Of a stretch of 64,000 bases of DNA, positions 35,101-44,224 are shown in pieces (within the stretch, counting starts at the first letter, position 1; each line of letters starts with the position of its first letter). The DNA is from Actinotignum urinale DSM 15805 (GTDB taxonomy: Bacteria; Actinomycetota; Actinomycetes; Actinomycetales; Actinomycetaceae). The stretch spans positions 1-64,000 of the forward strand of contig NZ_ATUY01000004.1 in NCBI RefSeq assembly GCF_000420445.1, written 5' to 3'. A model generated the notes under the pieces. That model did not search any database and had not been told where the DNA came from. It worked only from the letters and a program-made list of their open reading frames with translations. The position numbers and the translations under genes were made by a program.

Positions 35101-36849
35101 TCAACTGAGTTGCCAGTTACTTGTCTTATTGAGTATTTTCTGGAAATCTTTATATATTCCTTCTTCTTCTATTAACTGTTCATGCGTTCCCTGCTGTACC
35201 AGCTTTCCTTGGTCTATAACTAAAATATTGTCAGCAAACTGTATTGTGTTTAGCCTGTGGGCAATAACGATCAATGTTTTTCCTTTAACCAAGGCGGATA
35301 TGGCTTGTTGAATGAAATGCTCGTTTTCAGGATCAACACTGGCAGTTGCTTCATCTAATATAACGATAGGTGCATCTTTTAGTATGGCACGAGCAATGGA
35401 TAAGCGTTGTTTTTCTCCTCCTGAAAGTGTCGATCCGCCTTCGCCAAGCATCGTGTTATAGCCGTTTGGTAAATTCTCAATAAATTCATGACAAGCCGCC
35501 TTTTTGGCAGCTTCTTTAATCTCCTCGATGCTGGCTTCCGGTCTGCCGAAACGAATGTTGTTCAATATCGTGTCATGAAACAGATATACATGCTGAAAAA
35601 CGATCGAAATATATTGCAGCAGAGTATCACAAGTCATTTCTCTGATATCATGTCCATCGATAGAAATAGACCCATGATTGACATCATAGAATCTGGCAAG
35701 CAAATTACAGAGTGTTGTTTTACCGGAACCGGAGGGTCCCACGATGGCTAAAGTTGAATTTTCGGGAAGAGAAAAGCTCACATTCTCGATAACATTTTTG
35801 TGATCGTAAGCGAAGGATACGTTCTGATAAGAAATGTCAAAATTGTTTAAAACAATGTCTTTTGAATCTTCGTCGATATAGTTTGCCGTCTTAATTGTTT
35901 GAAGTTTGTCCAGCGCTGCTCGCATCATTTCCAAGGTGTGAGAAGCATCGGTTACCGTTTCCAAACGAGCAAACATAACAAATGAAAAGATCACTATCAT
36001 GAGCATGATAGGCAGAGGAATTTCACCGTGAATGGTTTGAAGGCATACCATAAAAGCGATTGCTACGGAGGTCAATTTTAGGCTTAACTGATAAAGACCG
36101 TTCGTCCACATGTAATCATTTTCTATTTTGATGTTGATGTCACGTTGATCGGAAAAAGATTTTTGTAGTTCCGCAACGGCGCTTCCTGTTCTCCCATACG
36201 ATTTAATAACCGTTATTCCACGGATAAATTGGAGTGTTGCGTTAATCATGCTATCATTGGCTTTCTGGCGCACCGCTGTGGTTGCCCGGCTATCTTTCAC
36301 CAGTTGGCGCTGGAAAAATGCAGAGCATAATACACCCACTAAAGCAACAGTTGCCACTTTCCAGGAGAAAAAAAGGATGCATAGAATCATGGCAAGAGTC
36401 TGCAAATAAGCTCCGATAACCGTATCCGTCATCTTCATGGCATACAATTCCAAAGTAGATAAGTCCGTTGTAACTGCTCCCGCAATTTCACCGGTCTTGT
36501 GACGGTCAAAAAAGCCAAGGGAAACTCGCTTTAATATATCGCCTATCTCGATGCGCTCCTCGGCTGTTTTTTCATAAGCAATGCTTTCTTGAAAAACAGC
36601 CCGCAGATAGGAGAAGAAGAAACGACCTAAAACACAGAAAACCATAAACAAAAGCGCCCATAAAGCTTCCGTTGTGTGCAAACTCCTGAGCCCTGCCGTA
36701 TCCTGCAGCATAAGGTTCAGAACATAAGCCGCTCCCATCAAGGGAAAAGCAATAAAGAAATTCTCTAATAACGACCAGACGATGCCCCAGTAAAATCTTT
36801 TTTTATAAGAACCTGTCCAATCAACGATACGTTTGATCATGGTAAACAT
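35101..36849 (-). CDS. half-size ABC transporter (membrane plus ATPase), second subunit
   Basis: This 582-residue protein has a type IV (exporter-fold) membrane domain (about 15-310, six helices) fused to an ATPase. The ATPase shows Walker A GPSGSGKTT (about 365), signature LSGGEKQRLSIA (about 471), Walker B IVILDEATASVDPENE (about 490-505) and H-loop VIAHR. It starts directly after its partner's stop codon, so the two likely form a heterodimer. As I remember it, DEATAxxDPE in place of the common DEATSALD is seen in siderophore importers of the YbtPQ/IrtAB type. With the AraC and iron-box context I infer metallophore uptake; multidrug export is the alternative. Confidence 0.88.
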   Translation of the reverse strand: MFTMIKRIVDWTGSYKKRFYWGIVWSLLENFFIAFPLMGAAYVLNLMLQDTAGLRSLHTTEALWALLFMVFCVLGRFFFSYLRAVFQESIAYEKTAEERIEIGDILKRVSLGFFDRHKTGEIAGAVTTDLSTLELYAMKMTDTVIGAYLQTLAMILCILFFSWKVATVALVGVLCSAFFQRQLVKDSRATTAVRQKANDSMINATLQFIRGITVIKSYGRTGSAVAELQKSFSDQRDINIKIENDYMWTNGLYQLSLKLTSVAIAFMVCLQTIHGEIPLPIMLMIVIFSFVMFARLETVTDASHTLEMMRAALDKLQTIKTANYIDEDSKDIVLNNFDISYQNVSFAYDHKNVIENVSFSLPENSTLAIVGPSGSGKTTLCNLLARFYDVNHGSISIDGHDIREMTCDTLLQYISIVFQHVYLFHDTILNNIRFGRPEASIEEIKEAAKKAACHEFIENLPNGYNTMLGEGGSTLSGGEKQRLSIARAILKDAPIVILDEATASVDPENEHFIQQAISALVKGKTLIVIAHRLNTIQFADNILVIDQGKLVQQGTHEQLIEEEGIYKDFQKILNKTSNWQLS

Positions 36850-38637
36850 TTATTTATCCGCTCCTTTCTCTTGATTGGATGCCGCCCATGCTTTGGCACC
36901 AACATGTGCTTCCCACATGGAGCGGTAAAGGGAGCAAGCCTTCAGAAGTTCATTCTGCGTTCCTTCCGCCACTTTTGTGCCTTCCTGCAAAACAACGATT
37001 TTGTCGGCATTTTTTATTGTAGAAAGCCTATGGGCAATCACTAACAGCGTCTTGCCACGCGTTAGTTCATTAATCGATTTTTGTAGTTGAAGTTCATTTT
37101 CCGGATCAGTAAATGCGGTTGCTTCATCCAAAACAACGATAGGGGCGTCTTTTAGTATTGCCCTGGCAATCGCTATACGCTGTTTTTCACCGCCCGACAG
37201 TTTATCTCCCGCTTCTCCAGCCGGCGTGTCCCAACCTTGTTCTAAACGTGAAATAAACTCTTCGCATTGTGCCATATGAGCAGCCTGAAACACCTCTTTT
37301 TTTGTTGCGGCCGGATTGCCTACGCGGATATTTTCAAAAAGGGACATATTGAAAAGAAAATTATCCTGAGAAACATAGCTGATGAGTCCTGAGAGCTGTT
37401 CAAGTGGTAAAGAGCGTATATCCTTTCCTCCGATACAAATACATCCCTGATTCACATCCCAAAAACGCAAAAGCAATCGAGATAAGGTAGATTTTCCTCC
37501 GCCGGAAGGACCTACCAAAGCTACGAAAGATGCCTCGGGTATTTCTAAAGAAAAATCTTTAACGACAGGTGCTTGAGCCTCTTCATAAGAAAATGTGACA
37601 TCTTCATATGAAATGTCATAACCGGACAGTTCTTTCGACTCTTTTTCTTCCGGAAGCTCTTGCAAGTCTAAGATTTTCTGAACATCCAGCAGAGCGTATT
37701 CAATGGATTTATAGCTGTTGACAGCTGTCGTAAAGTATGAAACGGGGCCTACCAGACTTAAGGAAAGGATGATGGTAAGCGTTAGTTCAGCAGGTGTTAG
37801 ATTTCCTGTAGCATAAAGCAAGATACCTGCTGGAAGAATGCCTAACAGTGTGCTCGGCAGTATCGCCGCTGCAAAATTCATCAGCGGCCAAGTGGAGCGA
37901 AACCAATCTAAAGTAAAATCTTTAAAGGACGTGATCGCATTCGTATATTTTTTATAGGATTTACTGGATTGATTAAACGCCTTGACAACCTCAATGCCTT
38001 CCACATATTCCACAATCACACTGTCCACTTTTTTAGAAGCTTTCATATAGCTGTCATATTTGCTGTTAAATGTCTTCATGACGATCGCATAGGCGAGCAC
38101 GCCAAAAGGAATGCAGGCAACAGATGCCAATGCGACTTTCCAATTCCATACCAGCATGAAAATAAATACGATAACAGGAAAAATCAGATTCGATAAGCCT
38201 TCCGGTATCAAGTGTGCCAAAGGTAATTCAATCGTTTCTACACGGTCAACAATAATGCTCTTGAGTTCACCGGCGGTTTTTCCTGTTACAGTTCCAAGCG
38301 GCAATCGCATTAATTTCTCGGTCAGTCGGCTTCGTATATTTTTGAGAATATGGTAGGCAGCATGATGAGACCGATTCGTTGAGATTGTGTGAAACAAGAC
38401 TTTAAGGCCATATCCTGCGACGCACAAAAGGAACCAAGGGACAAGTGAATGCACAGAAATTTGACTGCTATCTTGTACTTTTGAAAAAAATACAAGAAGG
38501 ACTTGATAGATCCCAAAATAAGGCAAAAAACCACAGAAAACGCTTAGCACGGCAAATAGAATAGATAGTATAAACTGTGGTTTCGCACTGTCTGCAAAAG
38601 ACAGAACAATCGGCAATATTCTTTTTTTGCTTTTCAA
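36850..38637 (-). CDS. half-size ABC transporter (membrane plus ATPase), first subunit
   Basis: The 595-residue partner of the following gene has six membrane helices (about 18-310), the soluble ATPase with Walker A GPSGGGKST (about 370), Q-loop YVSQDNFLF, signature LSGGEKQRIAIA (about 480), Walker B IVVLDEATAFTDPENE and H-loop VIAHRLSTI. The ABC pair follows the AraC gene after a 117-base gap that holds a long hairpin. The AraC regulator plus two half-transporters repeats the yersiniabactin ybtA-ybtP-ybtQ layout, where the pair imports the iron chelate although it has exporter topology. No siderophore synthesis genes are in the window, so a xenosiderophore or host metallophore would be the ligand. 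Confidence 0.88.
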   Translation of the reverse strand: MKSKKRILPIVLSFADSAKPQFILSILFAVLSVFCGFLPYFGIYQVLLVFFSKVQDSSQISVHSLVPWFLLCVAGYGLKVLFHTISTNRSHHAAYHILKNIRSRLTEKLMRLPLGTVTGKTAGELKSIIVDRVETIELPLAHLIPEGLSNLIFPVIVFIFMLVWNWKVALASVACIPFGVLAYAIVMKTFNSKYDSYMKASKKVDSVIVEYVEGIEVVKAFNQSSKSYKKYTNAITSFKDFTLDWFRSTWPLMNFAAAILPSTLLGILPAGILLYATGNLTPAELTLTIILSLSLVGPVSYFTTAVNSYKSIEYALLDVQKILDLQELPEEKESKELSGYDISYEDVTFSYEEAQAPVVKDFSLEIPEASFVALVGPSGGGKSTLSRLLLRFWDVNQGCICIGGKDIRSLPLEQLSGLISYVSQDNFLFNMSLFENIRVGNPAATKKEVFQAAHMAQCEEFISRLEQGWDTPAGEAGDKLSGGEKQRIAIARAILKDAPIVVLDEATAFTDPENELQLQKSINELTRGKTLLVIAHRLSTIKNADKIVVLQEGTKVAEGTQNELLKACSLYRSMWEAHVGAKAWAASNQEKGADK

Positions 38638-38644
38638 AATAAAA

Positions 38645-38718
38645 ACACCTCATTTCTAAACTGTTTTGGTCGAAGAGAATTCAACGTATTCTCTAAAACA
38701 GTTTATGAAATAAGGTGT
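38645..38718 (-). promoter_or_regulatory. long imperfect hairpin between AraC and ABC genes
   Basis: Arms beginning ACACCTCATTTC and ending GAAATAAGGTGT pair along most of 74 bases, with internal helices AAACTGTTTT/AAAACAGTTT and AGAGAAT/ATTCTCT. At the DNA level it may be an operator for the AraC protein; at RNA level it could end or attenuate transcription before the ABC genes. No poly-U tail follows. Confidence 0.6.
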
Positions 38719-38754
38719 GGTCCGTTCCACCCTCTAATGGGAAAACAGCCCCGT

Positions 38755-39717
38755 TCAGACAAGAGTTTTTCTATAGTCTCGTGGCGTTAAACCACGAAGG
38801 GACTTGAAGGCAGCTGAAAACTTGGATGGGTTTTGGTAGCCTAAATCATTCGCAATTTCAAGTATGCTCTTCGATGAATCTTGTAAGAGCAAAGCCGCTG
38901 CATTAACGCGATACTCTTTCATATAGGCATAAATCGATTTTCCATAAATAATTTTGAACGCTTTTTTCATAGATGTGAGCGGCATATCAATGAAACTCGA
39001 ACATTCGGTTAACGTATAAAATCGGTCAAGATGTGAAGTTAACCTTTTTTCCAAAGATTTGATCTTAGTTACTTGGGCGAAATTTAAAAAGTCGTTTTGT
39101 TGTTTTGCCAAAGAAATATCCATACCATCCAAATAAAGAAGAAGTTCTAATACCTTAATTTTCAGATAAGGAACTCTATCTTTTTCAGGAATTTGATAAA
39201 TTTCGGCTAAGATATGGTTCGTTTGTGGATTGGAACGCATAATAAAGGTTTCATAGCCTTTTGATGTTCTACAGAATTTGTTTTTCAAATTTTCCACATC
39301 AACTGGAAATCCGTTTAATAATGTCCTTATCGCTTCAGAACCCTGCGGAAAGAGAATGCTGATTGTGATTCCGTGATAGTGTTTAAGTGGAAAGTAAAAC
39401 TCTCCGCAATGCTGGGTGCGTACTTCCATCTGCAAATCACCAGCACTGATATAAGTGTACTTTTCCGGATGAATGCTATTTTCTATTCTTCCTTCTTTAC
39501 AGTAATCAATGGTGAACATCGATTGATGTGGCTTGAAAGCTGAGTAACAAGTTTTGAGATGAAAGTCATTAAAAAGTACAAAGACGCCTTCGAAAAGGGA
39601 GTAGCAAGTCATCGTCCCCGAGCCGGTTTCATCATGCAAAAAAAAGATAGAACTGCCATCTTCTCGTTTCTGCATTTGGATATTATCTCCCATATTGCCT
39701 AAGGCGTTCATTGTCAT
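38755..39717 (-). CDS. AraC-family transcriptional regulator
   Basis: The 320-residue activator has an N-terminal ligand domain (about 1-200) and a C-terminal double helix-turn-helix (about 222-318: TECSSFIDMPLTSMKKAFK, then SILEIANDLGYQNPSKFSAAF and LTPRDYR). The N-terminal region, with CKEGRIENSI and a GDL motif, resembles PchR/YbtA-type regulators that sense ferric siderophores. It overlaps the EcfA gene by four bases, so it is made with the ECF transporter and may activate its own operon or the downstream ABC pair when ligand is present. The ligand is inferred, not shown. Confidence 0.88.
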   Translation of the reverse strand: MTMNALGNMGDNIQMQKREDGSSIFFLHDETGSGTMTCYSLFEGVFVLFNDFHLKTCYSAFKPHQSMFTIDYCKEGRIENSIHPEKYTYISAGDLQMEVRTQHCGEFYFPLKHYHGITISILFPQGSEAIRTLLNGFPVDVENLKNKFCRTSKGYETFIMRSNPQTNHILAEIYQIPEKDRVPYLKIKVLELLLYLDGMDISLAKQQNDFLNFAQVTKIKSLEKRLTSHLDRFYTLTECSSFIDMPLTSMKKAFKIIYGKSIYAYMKEYRVNAAALLLQDSSKSILEIANDLGYQNPSKFSAAFKSLRGLTPRDYRKTLV

Positions 39718-41183
39718 GAAACCTCCTCTCTAAAAAAGTTCTGCAATTTCTGTACTGTCGTCGGGTTCAAATCATATTGCTCCTTAATCTGCCCATCTTT
39801 CATTTCAACAATATGCTGACAGGCAAGAGCGATGAACTCCGGATCATGAGTAATAATTAAGCATGTTTTTCCTAAAAGAATTATTCTCTTTATAATTTGT
39901 GCAAAACGCTGCATGTTTTCCAAATCAAGACCACTGGTCGGCTCATCAAAGATTAAAACATCTCGATTGCTCATCAGAGCGGAGGCTACTGCAACACGCT
40001 GCTTTTGCCCTCCTGAAAGAGACATGGGATGTTCATCTTTAAAGCCATCCAGATGGAGTTCTTGGAGCATTGCCTCGGCTGCAGAATGATTTTCTTCTTC
40101 CTGAGAAATCAAAAGCTCTTCCATAACCGTTTCTGTAAACAACTGATGATTCACTTCCTGTTGCACAAGATAGATCAGATCACGTCTTTTTTTAGGTGGA
40201 AAAGTCTTGTTTTTACAGATCAGTTTGCTTTTATCTTTTTTCACCAGTCCGCAAAGAAGTTTGGCAAAAGTGGACTTGCCGGCACCGTTTGGACCTATGA
40301 GAGCTGTTGCCCTTCCCAGAGGAAGTTGAAACTTCGGAATATTCAATACGCTTTGCGTATTGTGGTAGGAAAAATTCACATCGTAAAGCTCTAAAAAATC
40401 TTTCGTCGGCGATAATGGATCGGAAGCTCCAAATGAAAGCTGTTTTATGTCCGGAATACGTATCCCATGCGTTTCATAAAACGAACTCGGTAACTCGAAA
40501 AAGTTAACGCCTTGATAGTCTCCGATCATCTCGCCGGCATCAAGCAATATCACACGATCCACTAAATTTTTTAAATAATGGATGCGATGCTCGGCAATAA
40601 CGATTGTTTTTCCCTCATCTTTCCAAAATTGTATCATCCCTTGCAAATTTGCGATAGCGGAAAAATCAAGATTAGCACTTGGCTCATCCATAAGAACAAG
40701 ATTGGGAGAAAGCACAGCCACAGAGGCACAAGCAATTTTTTGTTTTTCTCCGGAAGAAAGATGAAACAAACTCTTTCCCATCAATTTCTCAATATGCAAA
40801 GAGGATACGATTTTGTTAAAGCGCAATCGAATATCTTCTTTTGACATACCTAAATTTTCACAGGCAAAAACCAGTTCACTATCCGTATCTACATTAAAAA
40901 ACTGGCTGCGGGGATTTTGAAATACGCAGCCAACAATCGGCGCGAGTTCATACAGAGCAAGCGTTTGTGGACTTTTACCAAAAACAGATACACTTCCCAA
41001 ACTTTTCCCTTCATAGTAATGAGGAATAAGTCCATTTAAAGCTCGTATTATGGTCGTCTTACCACATCCGGACATTCCCGTTAAAAGAACGCATTGACCG
41101 TCAGGGATTCTCAGATTGATATTTTTAAGTGTACTTTGGTCAGAGGATGTATAGGAAAAAGAAAAATTTCTTATTTCTATCAT
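39714..41183 (-). CDS. ECF transporter ATPase with two fused NBDs (EcfA1-EcfA2)
   Basis: This 489-residue protein contains two complete ABC ATPase domains. The first has Walker A TGMSGCGKTT (about 36-45), signature SSGEKQKIACA and Walker B LVLMDEPSANLD. The second (from about 260) has GPNGAGKST, signature LSGGQKQRVAVA and Walker B VLIFDEPTSGLD. It energises an ECF importer with the T and S components encoded upstream, overlapping the T gene by four bases. Two domains in one chain remove the need for separate EcfA and EcfA' subunits; such fusions are typical of dedicated (group I) ECF systems. Confidence 0.92.
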   Translation of the reverse strand: MIEIRNFSFSYTSSDQSTLKNINLRIPDGQCVLLTGMSGCGKTTIIRALNGLIPHYYEGKSLGSVSVFGKSPQTLALYELAPIVGCVFQNPRSQFFNVDTDSELVFACENLGMSKEDIRLRFNKIVSSLHIEKLMGKSLFHLSSGEKQKIACASVAVLSPNLVLMDEPSANLDFSAIANLQGMIQFWKDEGKTIVIAEHRIHYLKNLVDRVILLDAGEMIGDYQGVNFFELPSSFYETHGIRIPDIKQLSFGASDPLSPTKDFLELYDVNFSYHNTQSVLNIPKFQLPLGRATALIGPNGAGKSTFAKLLCGLVKKDKSKLICKNKTFPPKKRRDLIYLVQQEVNHQLFTETVMEELLISQEEENHSAAEAMLQELHLDGFKDEHPMSLSGGQKQRVAVASALMSNRDVLIFDEPTSGLDLENMQRFAQIIKRIILLGKTCLIITHDPEFIALACQHIVEMKDGQIKEQYDLNPTTVQKLQNFFREEVS

Positions 41184-41908
41184 AACGAACCTCCGATCTT
41201 ATAAAAGATAAGTACACACAAGCTAACAAGGCAAAGCATCAGAAAGAGTATATCCTGCAAATGGAATCCAATTTTACAGACATTGGTGCGCCTAATCGGC
41301 GCGCCTAAGCCACGTGTTAAAGCAGATGCGGAAAGTTCGTCACCGATTTTTACGCAGGACACCATCAGCGGAACCAGACGATATTCCACAGTTTTCCACG
41401 GTTTTGAACCACCTAAAGAGATGCCTCTCATTTTCATTGCATCGGCTATGGCGTGATACTCTTCCAAGATGGTAGGAAAAAAGCGAAAAACAACGGAAAG
41501 TGGAATCGTAATCTGGGTAGGAACACGCATGCGTTCCATTGCTGCCATAAACTCGCTGATTTTCGTTGAGCTGAGCAAATAGGCACCCATGGCAAGCCCC
41601 GGCATCATGCGAACAAAAATACCGCAAAAAGCCACCAACAGAAAACCTAAAAATCCGGTAACGAGCGGCAAAAGATATATCTGCCCTACATAGGCCGCTA
41701 TGAATAAAATGGCATATATGGCGGCATATTTCCACTTGCTTTCAATAAGAAACAGTATAAAGGGAACGGATATAAGGAGTATTCGAATCGGAGCCAGCCA
41801 ATATCCATGTCCTCCTCCCACAACGACAGCAGCGATGGTAAAGACAAGAAGTATTTTTGTTCGAGGATCAAGAAATTCTTTTTTTGATCGCGTTTGAATA
41901 GGCTGCAT
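41180..41908 (-). CDS. ECF transporter transmembrane subunit EcfT
   Basis: The 242-residue membrane protein has five or so helices (about 20-130 and 212-235) and the two cytoplasmic coupling helices with the Ala-Arg-Gly motifs: DAMKMRGISLGG (about 165-176) and ASALTRGLGAP (about 198-208). These touch the ATPases and define EcfT. It lies between the S-component gene (6 bases upstream) and the ATPase gene (4-base overlap). Confidence 0.92.
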   Translation of the reverse strand: MQPIQTRSKKEFLDPRTKILLVFTIAAVVVGGGHGYWLAPIRILLISVPFILFLIESKWKYAAIYAILFIAAYVGQIYLLPLVTGFLGFLLVAFCGIFVRMMPGLAMGAYLLSSTKISEFMAAMERMRVPTQITIPLSVVFRFFPTILEEYHAIADAMKMRGISLGGSKPWKTVEYRLVPLMVSCVKIGDELSASALTRGLGAPIRRTNVCKIGFHLQDILFLMLCLVSLCVLIFYKIGGSL

Positions 41909-41914
41909 GATGGA

Positions 41915-42505
41915 TTAGACAATCCCGGCGCGTTCGAACTGCTTTTTTAGAAGGGAACGTCCAATCAAAGCACCAAGGATGCCCGCGATAAATATGCCTA
42001 CAAGTAATGGGATCAAACTCCAGTCCGGAATAAGCTTCATAAGTGCATCTGCATAGGCCTTTCCGTAACCGCCTTGTGCTAAATTTTGATAATAAGCATC
42101 ACGGCTAATAACAATAGGAATATAGTTGCCGATCAGCCATATTGAAAAAATACCTTTGCTGAGAATTACTTTTTTTGCACTGGAATAATCCGAGGATTTT
42201 AATAACAAATCCGCTAAAAGGCCTGCGATAAGTCCGGTGAAGGGTGCATATACGCCCATTCCCATGACCCCGATTAGTAGTCCAAGCAAAAATCCCATAA
42301 TGGTTATAAGCCCAAACTTTTTCGTTTTGCTCACAAACAACACATACGGAATACCGTCAATAAGCGGCACGATGATGCCTAAAAGCGGAATAAATATTGG
42401 CATGTAACCCAGCATTGCTACTGCCATGCAAAGAGCAAACATAATGGCAGTAAAAATACCTGTGGTTATCAAATCTTTTGCTTTAATTCCAGATGATTTT
42501 TTCAT
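41915..42505 (-). CDS. ECF transporter S component, MptD family
   Basis: The roughly 196-residue substrate-capture subunit has six predicted helices and matches the MptD/Trep_Strep type (GIFTAIMFALCMAVAML, FGLITIMGFLLGLLIGVMGMG). Start is chosen at 42505 (MKKSSGIKAKDL) because GGAGG is eight bases upstream; the frame extends 15 bases further. It is the first gene of the operon and lies just behind two iron-box-like operators, so a metal or metal-chelate substrate is plausible. The substrate of MptD-type S components has not been settled as far as I know. Confidence 0.88.
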   Translation of the reverse strand: MKKSSGIKAKDLITTGIFTAIMFALCMAVAMLGYMPIFIPLLGIIVPLIDGIPYVLFVSKTKKFGLITIMGFLLGLLIGVMGMGVYAPFTGLIAGLLADLLLKSSDYSSAKKVILSKGIFSIWLIGNYIPIVISRDAYYQNLAQGGYGKAYADALMKLIPDWSLIPLLVGIFIAGILGALIGRSLLKKQFERAGIV

Positions 42506-42521
42506 ACGATTAACCTCCATT

Positions 42522-42570
42522 GAGTTAGAATAAGCTAACTTAGCATGAGTTAGGGTAAGCTAACTTAGCA
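42522..42570 (-). promoter_or_regulatory. tandem DtxR/IdeR-type iron boxes
   Basis: Two 24-base copies (42522-42545 and 42547-42570, period 25) each contain, on the minus strand, a close match to the DtxR consensus TTAGGTTAGCCTAACCTAA. The upstream copy reads CTAAGTTAGCTTACCCTAA (15 of 19) and the downstream copy CTAAGTTAGCTTATTCTAA (14 of 19). They sit between the promoter and the S-component start, a position where a bound repressor would block transcription. Confidence 0.75.
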
Positions 42571-42576
42571 GATTTA

Positions 42577-42606
42577 ATTAAACCTCTTTAAGGGCATTTC
42601 ATTCAA
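42577..42606 (-). promoter_or_regulatory. promoter of the ECF/AraC/ABC operon
   Basis: TTGAAT (42601-42606) and TTTAAT (42577-42582) are 18 bases apart on the minus strand, ending just upstream of the tandem iron boxes. Confidence 0.55.
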
Positions 42607-42613
42607 CCCCGAT

Positions 42614-42649
42614 TAAAATAAAAAGCTCCATTCGGACATTTTATAGAGC
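42614..42649 (-). terminator. weak terminator of the recombinase operon
   Basis: A short GCTC/GAGC stem with a long loop spans the recombinase stop codon and is followed on the minus strand by TTTTTATTTT. The stem is weak, but the T-rich tail is good. Confidence 0.35.
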
Positions 42650-44224
42650 CTTGATTTCTGATCCATTTCTGAAGGTTATGCGGATATCTTCTTTGCTGAA
42701 TACCGTGATATGATCTACAAGAGCACAGAAGCTCTGTTCGTCGAATGTTTGCAGAAGCCTGTCTTGTTTTTGTAGCTGCTTCAGGCAGAACTTGATATCG
42801 GCTTTGGTCGCCTGCATCTTTTTGAGCTTTCCTTCGACCTTCGCTAAGGCCGCCTTTTTTTCATTGTAGAAGCGTTCCAGATCTTCGTACTTTGCTTGGT
42901 ACTCGCTCTGGTCTTGCGGGATGGCAGCATTTTGGCGGATAAGGTCTTCGATCATCTTGGCACAGACATCCATCTCACTTTCCAGCTTTGCTTTTTCGCC
43001 TTCCAAGGTATGAGTATCATAAACGCCTCCGACAATCTCTTGAAAGCTATTAAGAATCTCATCTTTATTCTCTATGAGCTTGTTGGTCGCAGAAAGGACG
43101 GCAGCTTTTAGCTCTTCATCGGTAAGATGCACGCCGTTTTTGCAGGGGGAGTTTTTCTTGCAGTGCCTGTTGCATTGCCAAATGACCTGCTTGTATTTGT
43201 CGTTGGAATGCCAGACTTTTGAACCGAGCCTTGTTCCGCATTCTCCGCAGTAGATCTTGCCGGAGAAAAGTCTCACGCCACTGTGTCTTCCTTTTTCGTT
43301 TTTGCGTCTTTCCATCTCGCGTTGTACGAGTTCCCACACCTCCGGTTCAATGATGGCTTCGTGGTTTCCGGAGACGTAGTACTGCGGAATTTCGCCTTCG
43401 TTTATCTTGTGCTCTTTGGTAAGAAAGTTCGTGGTAAAGGACTTTTGCAGGAGCGCATCGCCTTTGTATTTTTCGTTGGTAAGGATAGATTTGATGTTGC
43501 TTGGGTTCCAGCGAGGTTTTCCTGCAGGTGACGGGATACCGTCTTCGGTCAGAGCCTTTGCAATGAGGTGGTAGGTTTTTCCCTGCAGGTACATCGCATA
43601 GATGCGTTTGACGATTTTTGCCTGTTTGGGATTGACAACGAGGTTTCCGTCTTTTCCGCGGTCATAGCCTAAGAAACGTTTGAAGGGCACGGTCACTTTG
43701 CCATCGGCAAAGCGCTTTCTTTGTCCCCAGGTGCAGTTTTCGGATATTGAGCGAGATTCTTCCTGAGCAAGACTGCTCATGATGGTAATCAAAAGCTCGC
43801 CTTTGGAGTCAAAGGTCCATATATTCTCTTTTTCAAAGAAGCACTCGGTGCCGTGCTCTTTAAGCTTTCGGATGGTGGTTAAGCTGTCCACGGTATTTCT
43901 GGCAAAACGCGAGACCGATTTGGTGACGATAAGATCTATTTTTCCGTCAAGGGCATCTTTGACCATGCATTTGAAGCCCTCTCGCTTTTTGGTATTGGTA
44001 CCGGTGATCCCTTCGTCGGTGTAGACACCCGCAAATTGCCAGTCATTTCTGGCTTTAATGTAATTTGTGTAGTAGTCTACCTGTGCCTCGTAGCTGGTAA
44101 ACTGCTCATCGGAGTCCGTTGAGACGCGGGCATAGGCTGCCACGCGGCGTTTGCGTGAAGTGGTGAGCGGTGTTTTGGAGAAGGGTTTGATACTGGCGGG
44201 GATCGTCGTTACTTGTTTTGCCAT
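42641..44224 (-). CDS. large serine recombinase (second of pair)
   Basis: This 527-residue site-specific recombinase has an N-terminal resolvase domain with nucleophile Ser in AAYARVSTDSDE (about 35), the TDEGITGTN segment, SVSRFARNT (about 105-113) and a long helix. The recombinase domain (FLGYDRGKDGNLVVNPKQA, about 183-201) follows, then a zinc ribbon with CGEC (about 323) and paired Cys in CNRHCKKNSPC, and a coiled-coil region (about 390-470). Such proteins integrate and excise phages and conjugative transposons. Its start overlaps the other recombinase by 16 bases, and it ends the integration module; an attachment site is expected nearby. Confidence 0.93.
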   Translation of the reverse strand: MAKQVTTIPASIKPFSKTPLTTSRKRRVAAYARVSTDSDEQFTSYEAQVDYYTNYIKARNDWQFAGVYTDEGITGTNTKKREGFKCMVKDALDGKIDLIVTKSVSRFARNTVDSLTTIRKLKEHGTECFFEKENIWTFDSKGELLITIMSSLAQEESRSISENCTWGQRKRFADGKVTVPFKRFLGYDRGKDGNLVVNPKQAKIVKRIYAMYLQGKTYHLIAKALTEDGIPSPAGKPRWNPSNIKSILTNEKYKGDALLQKSFTTNFLTKEHKINEGEIPQYYVSGNHEAIIEPEVWELVQREMERRKNEKGRHSGVRLFSGKIYCGECGTRLGSKVWHSNDKYKQVIWQCNRHCKKNSPCKNGVHLTDEELKAAVLSATNKLIENKDEILNSFQEIVGGVYDTHTLEGEKAKLESEMDVCAKMIEDLIRQNAAIPQDQSEYQAKYEDLERFYNEKKAALAKVEGKLKKMQATKADIKFCLKQLQKQDRLLQTFDEQSFCALVDHITVFSKEDIRITFRNGSEIKAL

